From Haloprofundus salinisoli (lineage in GTDB: Archaea; Halobacteriota; Halobacteria; Halobacteriales; Haloferacaceae): a stretch of 64,000 nucleotides of DNA. The notes beneath the pieces were generated by a model, which saw nothing but the letters and a program-made list of their open reading frames with translations, did no database searches and was not told the origin of the DNA. The DNA lies in the NCBI RefSeq assembly GCF_020097815.1, contig NZ_CP083663.1, forward strand, positions 1,302,001 through 1,366,000. The letters are read 5' to 3'. Of this stretch, positions 24,430 through 33,876 are shown in pieces. Position 1 is the first letter of the stretch; every line of letters begins with the position of its first letter. A program made the translations under genes and the position numbers.

Positions 24430-25410
24430 ATGAACCTCACCGACCGCCCGCGTCGGCTTCGGCGCGACGGCGTTCGCGGCCTCGTGAGCGAGAACCGAGT
24501 CTCGGCGTCGGACCTCATCGCCCCCGTCTTCGTCGACGCGACGACCGACGAGCGCATCCCCATCGAGTCGATGCCGGGGCACGAACGCGTCTCCGTCGAC
24601 GACGCGGTCGACCGTGTCGAGGAGATCCTCGAAACCGGTGTCGAGGCGGTGATGCTGTTCGGCATCCCCGAATCGAAGGACGAACTCGGAACACGCGCGT
24701 GGGCCGAAGACGGCGTCGTCCAGCGGGCGACCCGCGATATCGCCGCCGAGACAGACGCGTACGTCATCACCGACGTCTGTCTCTGCGAGTACACCGATCA
24801 CGGCCACTGCGGGGTGATAGAGGACCACGCCGACGAGAACCCTACCCTCACGGTGAAAAACGACGAGACGCTCGACCTGCTCGGGAAGATCGCCGTCTCG
24901 CACGCCGAAGCGGGCGCGCAGATGGTCGCCCCCTCGTCGATGACCGACGGGATGGTCGGCGCGATTCGGGAGGCGCTCGACGCGGAGAGATTCGACGACG
25001 TCCCCATCATGAGCTACGCCGTGAAGTACCAGAGCGCGTTTTACGGCCCCTTCCGCGACGCCGCCGACGGCGCGCCCGCCTTCGGCGATAGGCGACACTA
25101 CCAGATGGACCCCGCGAACGCCCGCGAGGCGCTTCGAGAAGCTCGCCTCGACGTGGAGCAGGGCGCGGACGTGTTGATGATTAAACCCGCGCTCCCCTAC
25201 CTCGACATCGTCAACGCGATTCGCCGGGAGTTCGACCACCCGGTCGCCGCCTACAACGTCTCCGGCGAATACGCGATGCTACAGGCGGCCGCCGAAAAGG
25301 GGTGGTTGGACTTAGAGGAGGTGGCGATGGAGTCGCTCGTCTCGATGAAGCGCGCGGGTGCGGACCTCATCCTCACCTACTTCGCAGAGCAGGTCGCCGA
25401 CCAGCTGTAG
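24430..25410 (+). CDS. hemB: Porphobilinogen synthase (delta-aminolevulinate dehydratase)
   Basis: 326 aa. The zinc-binding cysteines C117, C119 and C127 (VCLCEYTDHGHCG) indicate the zinc-dependent class. K199 in YAVKYQSAFYGPFR and K252 in MIKPALPYLD are the two active-site lysines that bind the 5-aminolevulinate molecules. It joins two 5-aminolevulinates into porphobilinogen, upstream of hemC (31046). The start MNLTDRPRRLRRDGVRGL is normal for archaeal HemB. It begins the tetrapyrrole region. Confidence 0.97.
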   Translation: MNLTDRPRRLRRDGVRGLVSENRVSASDLIAPVFVDATTDERIPIESMPGHERVSVDDAVDRVEEILETGVEAVMLFGIPESKDELGTRAWAEDGVVQRATRDIAAETDAYVITDVCLCEYTDHGHCGVIEDHADENPTLTVKNDETLDLLGKIAVSHAEAGAQMVAPSSMTDGMVGAIREALDAERFDDVPIMSYAVKYQSAFYGPFRDAADGAPAFGDRRHYQMDPANAREALREARLDVEQGADVLMIKPALPYLDIVNAIRREFDHPVAAYNVSGEYAMLQAAAEKGWLDLEEVAMESLVSMKRAGADLILTYFAEQVADQL

Positions 25411-25736
25411 CGTCGTTCAACCGCCATCAATCTCGGGGCGCGCGCGCGACGGATTCGACCCGAAACGCTCGATTTTCGACCGTACAATCGTCCACATCCG
25501 CGGCAACATTTGTCGAACGGCTGCGGAGAATATGACCTTATATAACATGTATTCGATATTAAAGCGACCGTATGACCATTTAGGTGCCCCGGAAATTGTG
25601 TTTTCTAACACCAACGCTTATAGGAGTGTATTCCGTGACCTTTTGACGTGATTAAGAGCACTAATCGCCACGTAATCAGAAGAATCGTGAACAAACGTCC
25701 ATGTGGATCGGGCTCCATGGGAGAGGTGTGTAACTG
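25411..25736 (+). promoter_or_regulatory. AT-rich control region upstream of amtB-glnK
   Basis: This 326-bp gap contains no convincing gene but is AT-rich between about 25530 and 25680. A CTTATAGG box around 25617-25624 could be the TATA element, giving a leader of about 90 bases. TGATTA (25649-25654) and TAATCA (25673-25678) form an inverted repeat in the leader, and GGTG/CACC flank an AT-rich tract upstream of the TATA box (25593-25612). Nitrogen-responsive control is a reasonable inference from the downstream genes. Confidence 0.45.
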
Positions 25737-27071
25737 ATGGACGCGTTCCTACAGACCGACCTCTCGGCGGTCGTCGAAGGTATCAACGCGGTGTGGGTTC
25801 TCACCGTCACGTTCCTCATCTTCTTCATGCACGCCGGCTTCGCGATGCTGGAGGCCGGACAGGTACGCTCGAAGAACGTCGCCAACCAGCTGACGAAGAA
25901 CCTACTGACCTGGAGCATCGGCGTCATCGTCTTCTTCCTCGTCGGTGCCGGGGTATCGAATCTCGTCGCCGGCGCCGGCTTCGCCGACTCGTTCGCCTAC
26001 ATGAACGGCGGGTCGGCCGCGTGGATCGACTGGCTCTTCGGCGCGGTGTTCGCGATGACCGCCGCGACCATCGTCTCCGGTGCGGTGGCGGGTCGCGCGA
26101 AGCTCCGCGCGTACGTCACCTACACGGTCCTGCTCGCGGCCGTCATCTACCCGGTCGTCGTCGGCTTCACGTGGGCCGGCGGCTTCCTCGACGCGATGGG
26201 CTTTCACGACTTCGCGGGCGGCATGATCGTCCACGGGATGGGCGGCATCGCCGGCCTCACAGCGGCGTGGGTCATCGGCCCGCGTATGGACCGCTTCAAC
26301 GACGACGGCACGGCTAACGTCATCCCCGGTCACTCGCTGACGTTCGCGGTCCTCGGCACGCTCATCCTCGCGTTCGGCTGGTACGGCTTCAACGTCGGCA
26401 CCGCCGCCGCGCCGCTGGCGGAGGGCGGCAGCGAACTCGCCGACTTCGCGTACGTCGGTCGAGTCGCGCTCGTCACGACGCTCGGCATGGCTGCCGGCGC
26501 AATCGGCGCTGCGGGCGTCGCCCTGTTGAAGACAGGCAAAGTCGACACGCTGTACGTCGCCAACGGCCTGCTCGCCGGTCTGGTCGGCATCACCGGTGTC
26601 GCCGACGCCATCGTCTGGCCCGGTGCGCTCGCGCTCGGTCTCTTGGCCGGCGCGCAGCTCCCCCTCGTCTTCGAGTTCGTCGAGAAGCGCCTCAGAATCG
26701 ACGACGTCTGTGCGGTGTTCCCCGTTCACGGTTCGGCGGGCATCATGGGCGTCGTCCTGTTCCCGTTCTTCGCCGTCGACGGCTTCTCGGTCGGGCAACT
26801 GGTGACCCAGGTCGTCGGTGCCGGCGTCATCGCCATCTGGACCGTCGCCGCGACGGCGCTGGTGTTCGGCGGGATTCGCGTGCTCGGTGAGGCCCGCGTC
26901 ACGCCCGAACACGAGCGTGAGGGCCTCGACACCTCCGAACACGGCGTCGACACCTACCCCGAGTTCGGCCAGCCCGAAGGACCCGTCACCGACGCGGCAG
27001 GCGTCCGCACCGACGGTGGCGTTATCGGTGCGAGCGACGAGTACTCGACCGCAGAGGGTGAGAACGAATGA
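25737..27071 (+). CDS. amtB: Ammonium transporter
   Basis: 444 aa, an 11-segment Amt/Mep/Rh channel. [20 protein letters not shown], the central [20 protein letters not shown] and [11 protein letters not shown] are signature regions; histidines in GFHDFAGG and FPVHG line the pore. The C-terminal tail is extended and ends SAEGENE-like in acidic residues, and probably contacts the PII protein. It overlaps glnK by 4 bases (ATGA), so the two are made together. Confidence 0.96.
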   Translation: MDAFLQTDLSAVVEGINAVWVLTVTFLIFFMHAGFAMLEAGQVRSKNVANQLTKNLLTWSIGVIVFFLVGAGVSNLVAGAGFADSFAYMNGGSAAWIDWLFGAVFAMTAATIVSGAVAGRAKLRAYVTYTVLLAAVIYPVVVGFTWAGGFLDAMGFHDFAGGMIVHGMGGIAGLTAAWVIGPRMDRFNDDGTANVIPGHSLTFAVLGTLILAFGWYGFNVGTAAAPLAEGGSELADFAYVGRVALVTTLGMAAGAIGAAGVALLKTGKVDTLYVANGLLAGLVGITGVADAIVWPGALALGLLAGAQLPLVFEFVEKRLRIDDVCAVFPVHGSAGIMGVVLFPFFAVDGFSVGQLVTQVVGAGVIAIWTVAATALVFGGIRVLGEARVTPEHEREGLDTSEHGVDTYPEFGQPEGPVTDAAGVRTDGGVIGASDEYSTAEGENE

Positions 27072-27436
27072 GCAGTGAACTCCCGAACGACGGCGAAATC
27101 AAGATGGTTATCGCCATCGTCCGTCCGGACAAACTCGGCGACGTGAAGAAGGGACTCGCCTCGGTGGGCGCGCCCTCGCTGACGGTGACGAACGTCTCCG
27201 GTCGCGGCAGCCAGCCCGCGAAGAAGGGTCAGTGGCGCGGCGAGGAGTACACCGTCGACCTCCACCAGAAGGTGAAAGTCGAGTGCGTCGTCGCCGATAT
27301 CCCCGCCGAAGAGGTCGTCGACGCCATCCGCGAGGCCGCAAACACCGGCGAACCCGGCGACGGGAAGATATTCGTCCTCCCCGTCGAGAGCGCCGTCCAA
27401 GTCCGGACTGGAAACGAAGGCCCCGACGCGGTCTGA
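27068..27436 (+). CDS. glnK: Nitrogen regulatory PII protein GlnK
   Basis: 122 aa. The PII signature is present: [19 protein letters not shown], the T-loop [20 protein letters not shown] with the usual tyrosine (EEY) and a tryptophan where another is common, and the C-terminal [20 protein letters not shown]. It binds ATP/ADP and 2-oxoglutarate and gates AmtB. The T-loop is complete, but no uridylyltransferase gene is seen nearby. A T7 run 22 bp after the stop is a likely terminator. Confidence 0.95.
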   Translation: MSSELPNDGEIKMVIAIVRPDKLGDVKKGLASVGAPSLTVTNVSGRGSQPAKKGQWRGEEYTVDLHQKVKVECVVADIPAEEVVDAIREAANTGEPGDGKIFVLPVESAVQVRTGNEGPDAV

Positions 27437-27457
27437 GCGACGGTCCGCCGCCAGTAC

Positions 27458-27464
27458 TTTTTTT
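27458..27464 (+). terminator. T-rich terminator after glnK
   Basis: Seven consecutive T bases 22 bp after the glnK stop. Archaeal RNA polymerase ends transcription at such U tracts. No hairpin is required. Confidence 0.6.
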
Positions 27465-27599
27465 CGAGTGTCCGCGTTCGCCAGTGGTGACACGGTGGCA
27501 CGAGGTGGTGACTCAGCTCGTCCACTCGGTCACGTGTCCCGACTGCAGCCGGAGAGAATTCCCGAAGCGCTCATGGGCGGAGTACTCGTACACGTTGGT

Positions 27600-27782
27600 A
27601 TGCCTTCGAAAGCGAAGAAAGCCCTGCTCGGACTCGTCGCACTGTTCGTCGTCGCCTCCGTCGCCCACTACGCGCTGTTCGGGTCGTTCCCGTTCGGCAA
27701 GCCGCAGCTGCTGGAAGACGAGGAACTCGAAGCCGAGGAAGACGAGAGCGAGGCGGACGCCGAAGCCGACGCCGCGCAGTAG
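27600..27782 (+). CDS. Small single-pass membrane protein with acidic tail
   Basis: 60 aa from the ATG at 27600. A short basic head (PSKAKKALLG), one membrane helix (LVALFVVASVAHYALFGSF) and an acidic cytoplasmic or extracellular tail rich in Glu/Asp/Ala. The longer start at 27468 adds unconvincing residues. I do not recognise a family. The tail composition is typical of haloarchaeal membrane anchors or linker proteins. It lies between glnK and hemL without obvious functional link. Confidence 0.55.
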   Translation: MPSKAKKALLGLVALFVVASVAHYALFGSFPFGKPQLLEDEELEAEEDESEADAEADAAQ

Positions 27783-27843
27783 TCGACGCGCCGACTCCGA
27801 CGACTCAGTAACTACTTTTTCGTCTGCGTCCGAACCGCGAGCC

Positions 27844-27930
27844 ATGAACACGTCGAGACGGACCAGTTCGGCTGCGTCGCTCAGTCGGGGGACGACCCGC
27901 GCTCCTGCGCACGGAGGCGACTTCGCGTGA
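27844..27930 (+). other. Possible 28-codon leader ORF coupled to hemL
   Basis: An ATG at 27844 opens a 28-codon ORF ([20 protein letters not shown] and onward) whose TGA (27928-27930) overlaps the GTG start of hemL (27927) as GTGA. A CTTTTT tract about 27 bp before the ATG fits a weak promoter, so the ORF could be the leaderless first gene of the hemL transcript. It might be a real small protein, a coupling peptide or a chance ORF. Confidence 0.35.
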
Positions 27931-29264
27931 ACCACGACCGCTCCCGCGACCTGTACGACCGAGCGCTGTCGGTGCTGTCGGGCGGCGTCAACTCCTCGGT
28001 GCGCGCGACGCGCCCCTACCCGTTCTTCATCGAGCGTGGCGACGGCGGCCACGTCGTCGACGCCGACGGGAATCGCTACGTCGACTACGTGATGGGCTAC
28101 GGCCCCCTATTGTACGGCCACGACGCGCCGAAACCGGTGCAGGCCGCCGTCCAGAAGTACGCCAGCGCCGGGCCGATGTACGGCGCGCCGACGGAGATAG
28201 AGGTCGAACACGCCGAGTTCGTCGCCCGACACGTCCCCTCCGTCGAGATGATTCGGTTCGTCAACTCCGGGACGGAGGCGACCGTCTCGGCGGTCCGCCT
28301 CGCCCGCGGGGCGACGGACCGCGACAAAATCGTCGTCATGCAGGGCGGCTACCACGGTGCCCAGGAGTCGACGCTCGTCGAGGGGGGCCCCGACAACCCC
28401 CATCCGAGCACCAGCGGCATCCCCGAGTCGTTCGCCGAACACACCCTCCCCGTGCCGTTCAACGACGCCGAAGCGGTCGCCGAGGTGTTCGAAGAACACG
28501 GCGGCGACATCGCGGCCGTCCTCGTCGAACCGATTCTGGCAAACACGGGTATCGTCGCCCCCGTCGACGGCTACCACGAAACCCTACGGGACCTCTGCGA
28601 CGAACACGAGTCGCTTTTGATATTCGACGAGGTCATCACGGGCTTCCGCGTCGGCGGCCTCCAGTGCGCGCAGGGGAAGTTCGGCGTCACGCCCGACCTC
28701 ACGACGTTCGGCAAGATCATCGGCGGCGGCTTCCCGGTGGGCGCTATCGGCGGCCGCGCCGAACTGATAGAGCAGTTCACCCCCGCGGGCGACGTGTTCC
28801 AGTCGGGGACGTTCTCGGGGCACCCGGTGACGATGGCCGCCGGCCACGAGTACCTGAAGTACGCCGCCGAGAACGACGTGTACGAGCACATCGACCGGTT
28901 GGGCGAGAAACTGCGGCGCGGTATCACTGACATCTGCGCCGACCAGGCCCCCGAGTACACCGTCGTCGGCACCGACAGCATGTTCAAGACGGTGTTCACC
29001 CGCGAGGGACCGTCGAGCCTCGGTGGACAGTGCGAGGCCGGATGCCGACAACGCGTCGACTGCCCGCGCTTCGAGTACTGTCCGAAAACCGGCGCGGACG
29101 TCGCCAACGCCGAAACGGAGCGCTGGGAGCGCATCTTCTGGCAGGAGATGAAAGATCAGGGCGTCTTCCTCACGGCGAACCAGTTCGAGTCGCAGTTCGT
29201 CTGCTACGCCCACACCGACGAGGACGTCGAGGAGACGCTGGAAGCGTACAAAGAGGCGCTGTAG
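27927..29264 (+). CDS. hemL: Glutamate-1-semialdehyde 2,1-aminomutase
   Basis: 445 aa, starting GTG ([20 protein letters not shown]). The PLP lysine is K263 in [35 protein letters not shown] is the family substrate motif. It makes 5-aminolevulinate from glutamate-1-semialdehyde, the C5 pathway, upstream of HemB. A cysteine-rich insert near residue 365 ([17 protein letters not shown]) is present in haloarchaeal HemL as I recall. hemA is not in the window. The GTG is coupled to a possible leader ORF. Confidence 0.96.
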   Translation: MNHDRSRDLYDRALSVLSGGVNSSVRATRPYPFFIERGDGGHVVDADGNRYVDYVMGYGPLLYGHDAPKPVQAAVQKYASAGPMYGAPTEIEVEHAEFVARHVPSVEMIRFVNSGTEATVSAVRLARGATDRDKIVVMQGGYHGAQESTLVEGGPDNPHPSTSGIPESFAEHTLPVPFNDAEAVAEVFEEHGGDIAAVLVEPILANTGIVAPVDGYHETLRDLCDEHESLLIFDEVITGFRVGGLQCAQGKFGVTPDLTTFGKIIGGGFPVGAIGGRAELIEQFTPAGDVFQSGTFSGHPVTMAAGHEYLKYAAENDVYEHIDRLGEKLRRGITDICADQAPEYTVVGTDSMFKTVFTREGPSSLGGQCEAGCRQRVDCPRFEYCPKTGADVANAETERWERIFWQEMKDQGVFLTANQFESQFVCYAHTDEDVEETLEAYKEAL

Positions 29265-29273
29265 CGGAGCCCA

Positions 29274-30293
29274 CTACCGCTCGAAGTTCGAGACGAGCGA
29301 CTCTCTCGCCTCGCGCCACGCGCCGACGAGTCGGTCCGGCAGGGGGTCCGACGCCCACGCTTTCGTCTCACCGTTCTCGTCTAACCAGTCGACGGTCCGT
29401 CTCACCCCTTCTTCCCAACCGACGGTCTGTTCGTGACCCAGCTCTCGCTTCGCCTTCGCGTTGTCGAACACCGTGCTGTACTGGAAGTGGTCTCGAAGCC
29501 CCCGCGTTCGGTCGGGTGCGACCTCGAACAGGACGTCCGACGGGATGTGGACCAACTCGGGTTCGGGCGCGTCGAGGGCGGCGGCGACCCCTCGGTGGTA
29601 CTCGTCCCACGTCAGGTGCTCCTCGGCGGTGACGTGGTACGCCTCGCCCCCGACGACCGACCCCTTCGCTTCCACTGCAGCGGCGAAACTCCGCGCCACG
29701 TCGTCGCGGTGACAGGGAGCCCAGACGGAGGTCCCGTCGCCGTGGACGACGATCGGTTTGCCCGCGCGGATGCGGTCGATGTAGCTCGTCCGGTCGCCGA
29801 GCGAGTGAATGAGCCTCCCGCCCTCGCCGTAGGTGTGCCACGGACGAAGCACGACCGCCGGAAAGCCCGACTCCTCGTACGCCGCGAAGAACACGTCTTC
29901 GGCGGCGGCTTTCTCTCTCCCATATTCGCTCGTCGGCGGATGTCGCGGCGTGTCTTCGGTCAGCGGCATCCGAGAGACGGGGCGGGAGTAGACGTCGATA
30001 GTCGAACAGAAGACGTAGCGGTCGACCGATTCTCGAAACGTTCGGACCGCGCTCTCGGCGTCTTCGGGGGTGAAACAGACCATGTCGACGACGGCGTCGA
30101 AGTCGCGGTCGCCGAGTTGCCGCTCGAACCGCTCGTACTCGGTCCGGTCGCCGCGAATCGCCGAGACAGAATCGGGAATCTCGGCGTCGGTCTCGCCGCG
30201 GTTGTACAGCGTCACGTCGTGGCCGGCGGCGACGAGTTGGCGGGTGATTCCGGTGCTGATGAGTCCGGTCCCGCCGACGATGAGCACGTCCAT
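29274..30293 (-). CDS. NAD-dependent epimerase/dehydratase (extended SDR)
   Basis: 339 aa. N-terminal GGTGLISTGITRQLVAAG nucleotide-binding loop, the catalytic YxxxK in SEYGREKAAAEDVF, and WAPCHRDDVARSFAAAV in the C-terminal part. The pattern matches the UDP-sugar epimerase and nucleoside-diphosphate-sugar epimerase group; the substrate is unknown. It converges with hemL, with 9 bp between the two stops, and no operon with the neighbouring membrane gene is seen. Confidence 0.87.
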   Translation of the reverse strand: MDVLIVGGTGLISTGITRQLVAAGHDVTLYNRGETDAEIPDSVSAIRGDRTEYERFERQLGDRDFDAVVDMVCFTPEDAESAVRTFRESVDRYVFCSTIDVYSRPVSRMPLTEDTPRHPPTSEYGREKAAAEDVFFAAYEESGFPAVVLRPWHTYGEGGRLIHSLGDRTSYIDRIRAGKPIVVHGDGTSVWAPCHRDDVARSFAAAVEAKGSVVGGEAYHVTAEEHLTWDEYHRGVAAALDAPEPELVHIPSDVLFEVAPDRTRGLRDHFQYSTVFDNAKAKRELGHEQTVGWEEGVRRTVDWLDENGETKAWASDPLPDRLVGAWREARESLVSNFER

Positions 30294-30424
30294 GGACGGT
30301 CGTCTCCGCGCGCGAGGAAGAATTCGAGGGCGGAGGCAAATGGGACGCGATGTACAGACCTGTTCGTCGATGTCTCGACGTGGCGGGCGATACTTATCAT
30401 CCGGGGCGCCCTATCTTCGCCCGT

Positions 30425-30970
30425 ATGAGCCCTCCTACCGACGAACCGACGACGAACAGCGACACCCGAATCGACGGCCCGACGTCGACGAGCGGACCGA
30501 ACGGTCGGACTGACTCGACCGGGTCCACCTCCGAGAGCGTCCGCCGCATTCTGGATACGTACCTCCCGACCGCGTCGGTCGAGTCGAACTGGTGGTACTG
30601 GATCGCCGCCGTGCCCGCGCTGTTGGTCGTCTCGCTCGGCTTCGGCGTGAGTGCGTTCTTCCTCGCGCTTCTCGGCGTGGGGTTGGACATCGCGGGGTTC
30701 ATGGGCCTCGCGTCGGCGGGTTTCGGCCTGCTGTTCTTCCTCGTCGCCTCGCTGTTGGCGCTCGCAAGCCTCGTCGTCGCCGTGCTGTTCCCGGTGGCGA
30801 TCTACGTCGACGCCCGCGCCGTCGAGGTGGCCGATCTGGGCTGGAACCCCGACCCGGTGCTGTACTTCCTCGGCGCGGTGTTCGCCGTCGTCGCCACGAA
30901 CTTCGTGTTGAGCGTTCCCCTTTCGGTGTACTACCTCTACAAGCGCCACGAGGCTATCGGGCGGCCGTGA
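30425..30970 (+). CDS. Membrane protein with Ser/Thr-rich N-terminus
   Basis: 181 aa from the ATG at 30425. About 50 hydrophilic residues rich in Thr, Ser and Pro, then WWYWIAAVPALLVVSLGFGV, AFFLALLGVGLDIAGFMGLA, GLLFFLVASLLALASLVVAV and VLYFLGAVFAVVATNFVLSV as four hydrophobic segments, ending YLYKRHEAIG. No transporter or enzyme motif is evident and I do not recognise the family. It lies 75 bp before hemC in the same direction. Confidence 0.75.
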   Translation: MSPPTDEPTTNSDTRIDGPTSTSGPNGRTDSTGSTSESVRRILDTYLPTASVESNWWYWIAAVPALLVVSLGFGVSAFFLALLGVGLDIAGFMGLASAGFGLLFFLVASLLALASLVVAVLFPVAIYVDARAVEVADLGWNPDPVLYFLGAVFAVVATNFVLSVPLSVYYLYKRHEAIGRP

Positions 30971-31045
30971 GCGTGAGAGACCCTCGCCGAATCGGCCGCA
31001 GGCGGAACTGAAGCCCTTTTCAGGGTACGACGCCCACCGACGCAC

Positions 31046-32194
31046 ATGAGTACTCACGGGACACTCCGCCTCGCGACGCGAGGCTCCGACCTCGCGCTGC
31101 GACAGGCCGCGAGCGTACAGGAGGCGCTCGCCGGGCGACGCCGCGACGTGGAACTGGTCGAAGTCGAGACCCGCGGCGACCAGATTCAGGACGAACTCAT
31201 CCATCGTCTCGGCAAGACCGGAGCGTTCGTCCGCGCGCTTGACGAGAAGATTCTCTCCGGAGAGGTCGACGCCGCGGTCCACTCGATGAAGGACATGCCG
31301 ACCGAACAGCCCGAGGAACTGTTCGTCGCCGGCATTCCCGAGCGCGCACCCGCCGGCGACGTGCTGGTGACGCCCGACGGCCGCGACCTCGACCAGTTGC
31401 CCGACGGCGCGACGGTGGGCACCTCGTCGCTGCGCCGGCAGGCGCAACTGCTCGCCGCCCGGCCCGACCTGACGGTCGAACCGCTGCGCGGCAACGTCGA
31501 CACGCGCGTCGAGAAACTGCTCGCACCGTCGCTGCAGCGAGAGCACGAAGAGCGCGTCGAAGCCGACAAAGACCGGAAGGGAAATGTCGACAACGACGAC
31601 TACGAACCCGAGTACAACGAGCGACCCGAGGAGTGGTTCGATAGCCTGAGCGAACTCCAGCGAAACGCCCTCGGCCGCGAGATCGACACCGAGTACGACG
31701 CCATCGTGCTCGCCGAGGCTGGCCTCAAGCGTAGCGGCCTCGACCACCACGTGAACTACGCCCGCCTGCCGCGCGAGCGGTTCGTCCCCTCGCCCGGTCA
31801 GGGCGCTATCGCCGTGACGAGCGTCGACGGCGACGCCGCCGACGCCATCCACAAAGCTATCGACCACTCGCGGACGCGCGTCGAGACGACCGTCGAGCGG
31901 ACGATTCTCTCCGAACTCGGCGGCGGGTGCGTCGCCCCCATCGGCGTCTTCGCGCTCGTGCAGGGTCGGCACGTCCATACGCGCGTGCAGGTGCTCGGCC
32001 GCGACGGCCAGGAGACGGTCGAGTCGACGCGCGACCTGCCGGTCGAGACGCACGCCGTCGCCGCCGCGGAGTTCGCCGCCGACCTCAGAGACCGCGGCGC
32101 GGCCGACCTCATCGAGGAAGCGAAACGCGACGCCGACGAGGCGGCCGCCGACGAAGGAGGCGCGCGGGAGGACCCGGAGGAAGCGGACGAATGA
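31046..32194 (+). CDS. hemC: Porphobilinogen deaminase (hydroxymethylbilane synthase)
   Basis: 382 aa, longer than bacterial HemC (about 310) because of an acidic insert near residue 170 (EERVEADKDRKGN) and an acidic C-terminal tail. RLATRGSDLALRQA opens the protein. C295 in GGGCVAPIGVF carries the dipyrromethane cofactor. It polymerises four porphobilinogens into hydroxymethylbilane. It overlaps sumT by four bases (ATGA), forming the operon hemC-sumT-hemD. Confidence 0.97.
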   Translation: MSTHGTLRLATRGSDLALRQAASVQEALAGRRRDVELVEVETRGDQIQDELIHRLGKTGAFVRALDEKILSGEVDAAVHSMKDMPTEQPEELFVAGIPERAPAGDVLVTPDGRDLDQLPDGATVGTSSLRRQAQLLAARPDLTVEPLRGNVDTRVEKLLAPSLQREHEERVEADKDRKGNVDNDDYEPEYNERPEEWFDSLSELQRNALGREIDTEYDAIVLAEAGLKRSGLDHHVNYARLPRERFVPSPGQGAIAVTSVDGDAADAIHKAIDHSRTRVETTVERTILSELGGGCVAPIGVFALVQGRHVHTRVQVLGRDGQETVESTRDLPVETHAVAAAEFAADLRDRGAADLIEEAKRDADEAAADEGGAREDPEEADE

Positions 32195-33003
32195 GCGACG
32201 CGGACGATGGGTCCGAGGGGACGTCTGAATCGACCGTCGGAACGGTCTACCTCGTCGGCAGCGGCCCGGGCGACCCCGACCTGCTGACGGTGAAAGCGCG
32301 TCGACTGCTCGACGAGGCGGACGTCGTGCTGCACGACAAGCTCCCGGGTCCCGAGATTCTCGGCCAGATTCCCGAAGAGAAGCGCGAGGACGTGGGCAAG
32401 CGCGCCGGCGGCGAGTGGACGCCGCAGGAGTACACGAACAAGCGCCTCGTCGAACTCGCCCGCGAGGGCAGGACGGTCGTCCGCCTGAAGGGCGGCGACC
32501 CGTTCGTCTTCGGCCGCGGCGGCGAGGAGGCCGAGCACCTCGCGAGCGAAGGAGTCCCCTTCGAGGTCGTCCCCGGTATCACGTCGGCCATCGGCGGCCC
32601 GGCCGTCGCCGGAATTCCGGTGACGCACCGCGAGCACGCATCCTCCGTCTCCTTCGTCACGGGTCACGAGGACCCTACCAAAGGCGAATCGGCGGTGAAC
32701 TGGAAGGCGCTCGCCGAGGCGGGCGGCACCATCGTCGTCCTCATGGGCGTCGGCAAACTACCCGACTACGCGAAAGCGCTTCGTGACGCCGGGATGGACC
32801 CCGAGACGCCGGTCGCACTCGTCGAGCGCGCGACGTGGCCGAACATGCGCGTCGCAACCGGGACGCTCGACACCATCGTCGACGTGCGCGACGAACACGA
32901 AATCGAACCGCCCGCCGTCACCGTCGTCGGCGACGTGGCCGGAACGCGCGAGCGGGTGCTGGAGTTCCTGCGAAACGAGTCGGAATCGGGGGTGGAGCCG
33001 TGA
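32191..33003 (+). CDS. Uroporphyrinogen-III C-methyltransferase (SUMT)
   Basis: 270 aa. VGSGPGDPDLLTVKARRLL is the SAM-binding N-terminus, followed by DPFVFGRGGEEAEHL and VVPGITSAIGGPAVAGIPVT, typical of cobA/sirohaem methyltransferases. It methylates uroporphyrinogen III to precorrin-2, the branch to sirohaem, cobalamin and, in many archaea, haem through the sirohaem route. ATGA overlap with hemC and GTGA overlap with hemD mark a tight operon. The genes for the later steps are elsewhere. Confidence 0.95.
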   Translation: MSDADDGSEGTSESTVGTVYLVGSGPGDPDLLTVKARRLLDEADVVLHDKLPGPEILGQIPEEKREDVGKRAGGEWTPQEYTNKRLVELAREGRTVVRLKGGDPFVFGRGGEEAEHLASEGVPFEVVPGITSAIGGPAVAGIPVTHREHASSVSFVTGHEDPTKGESAVNWKALAEAGGTIVVLMGVGKLPDYAKALRDAGMDPETPVALVERATWPNMRVATGTLDTIVDVRDEHEIEPPAVTVVGDVAGTRERVLEFLRNESESGVEP

Positions 33004-33746
33004 GCCGAGAAGTCCGCGTCGCCGTCTTCCGCCCGGACGACGAGCGTCTCCGGGACGCGGTCGAACTGCTCGACTCGCTCGGCGCGACGCCCGTCCCCGA
33101 CCCGATGCTCGCGGTCGAGCCAACGGGTGCGGTGCCGAGAGACGACGCCGACTACGCCATCCTGACGAGCAAGACCGGTGTCGAGCTCGTCGCCGACGCG
33201 GGGTGGGCCCCCGGCGAGACGGCGCTCTGCGCCATCGGCGACAGCACCGCGGAGGTGATGCGCGAACGCGGCTACGCGGTCGGTTTGGTCCCCGACGAGT
33301 TTTCGTCGATAGGGCTGGTCGAGGCGCTCCGCGACCGGGTGCCGGGCGCGCGGGTCGAAGTCGCCAGAAGCGACCACGGCTCTGTGGTGCTCACGGATGG
33401 ATTGGAAGCCGCCGGGGGTTACGTCCACGAGACGGTTCTGTACGAACTCGTCCGGCCGCCGGGGTCCGGAGAGTCGGCCGAGAGGGCCGCCTCCGGTGAG
33501 TTGGAGGCGGCGCTTTTCACCTCGTCGCTGACGGTCGAACACTTCCTCGGCGCGGCCGCCGAACGCGGCTTTCGAGACGAAGCTATCGCGGGGTTAAACG
33601 ACGCCGTCGTCGGCGCTATCGGCGAACCGACGCGCGAGACGGCCGAGCGCTTCGGTATCACCGTCGACGTGGTTCCCGAGGCCGCCGACTTCGAGGAACT
33701 GGCCTGCGCCGTCGTCGAAGCCGCCGCGCCGACGTACCACGAGTAG
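33000..33746 (+). CDS. hemD: Uroporphyrinogen-III synthase
   Basis: 248 aa starting with GTG at 33000, overlapping the sumT stop as GTGA. The two-domain HemD fold is consistent with VRVAVFRPDDERLRDAVELL, DYAILTSKTGVELVADAG, AALFTSSLTVEHFLGAA and VVGAIGEPTRETAERFGI. HemD sequences are poorly conserved, so the call rests partly on operon position after hemC and sumT. It closes hydroxymethylbilane to uroporphyrinogen III. Confidence 0.9.
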   Translation: MSREVRVAVFRPDDERLRDAVELLDSLGATPVPDPMLAVEPTGAVPRDDADYAILTSKTGVELVADAGWAPGETALCAIGDSTAEVMRERGYAVGLVPDEFSSIGLVEALRDRVPGARVEVARSDHGSVVLTDGLEAAGGYVHETVLYELVRPPGSGESAERAASGELEAALFTSSLTVEHFLGAAAERGFRDEAIAGLNDAVVGAIGEPTRETAERFGITVDVVPEAADFEELACAVVEAAAPTYHE

Positions 33747-33876
33747 CCAGAGCGGAGCACTCGACGCGACCCGCCGGTCTCGACGCGGCCCGCCGGTCTC
33801 CTCCCGTCTCACTGCTCTCGACTCGCTGTCTCGTTACGCTTCCTCGCCGGGAGCGCCGACGGCGAAAATTCGGGGG

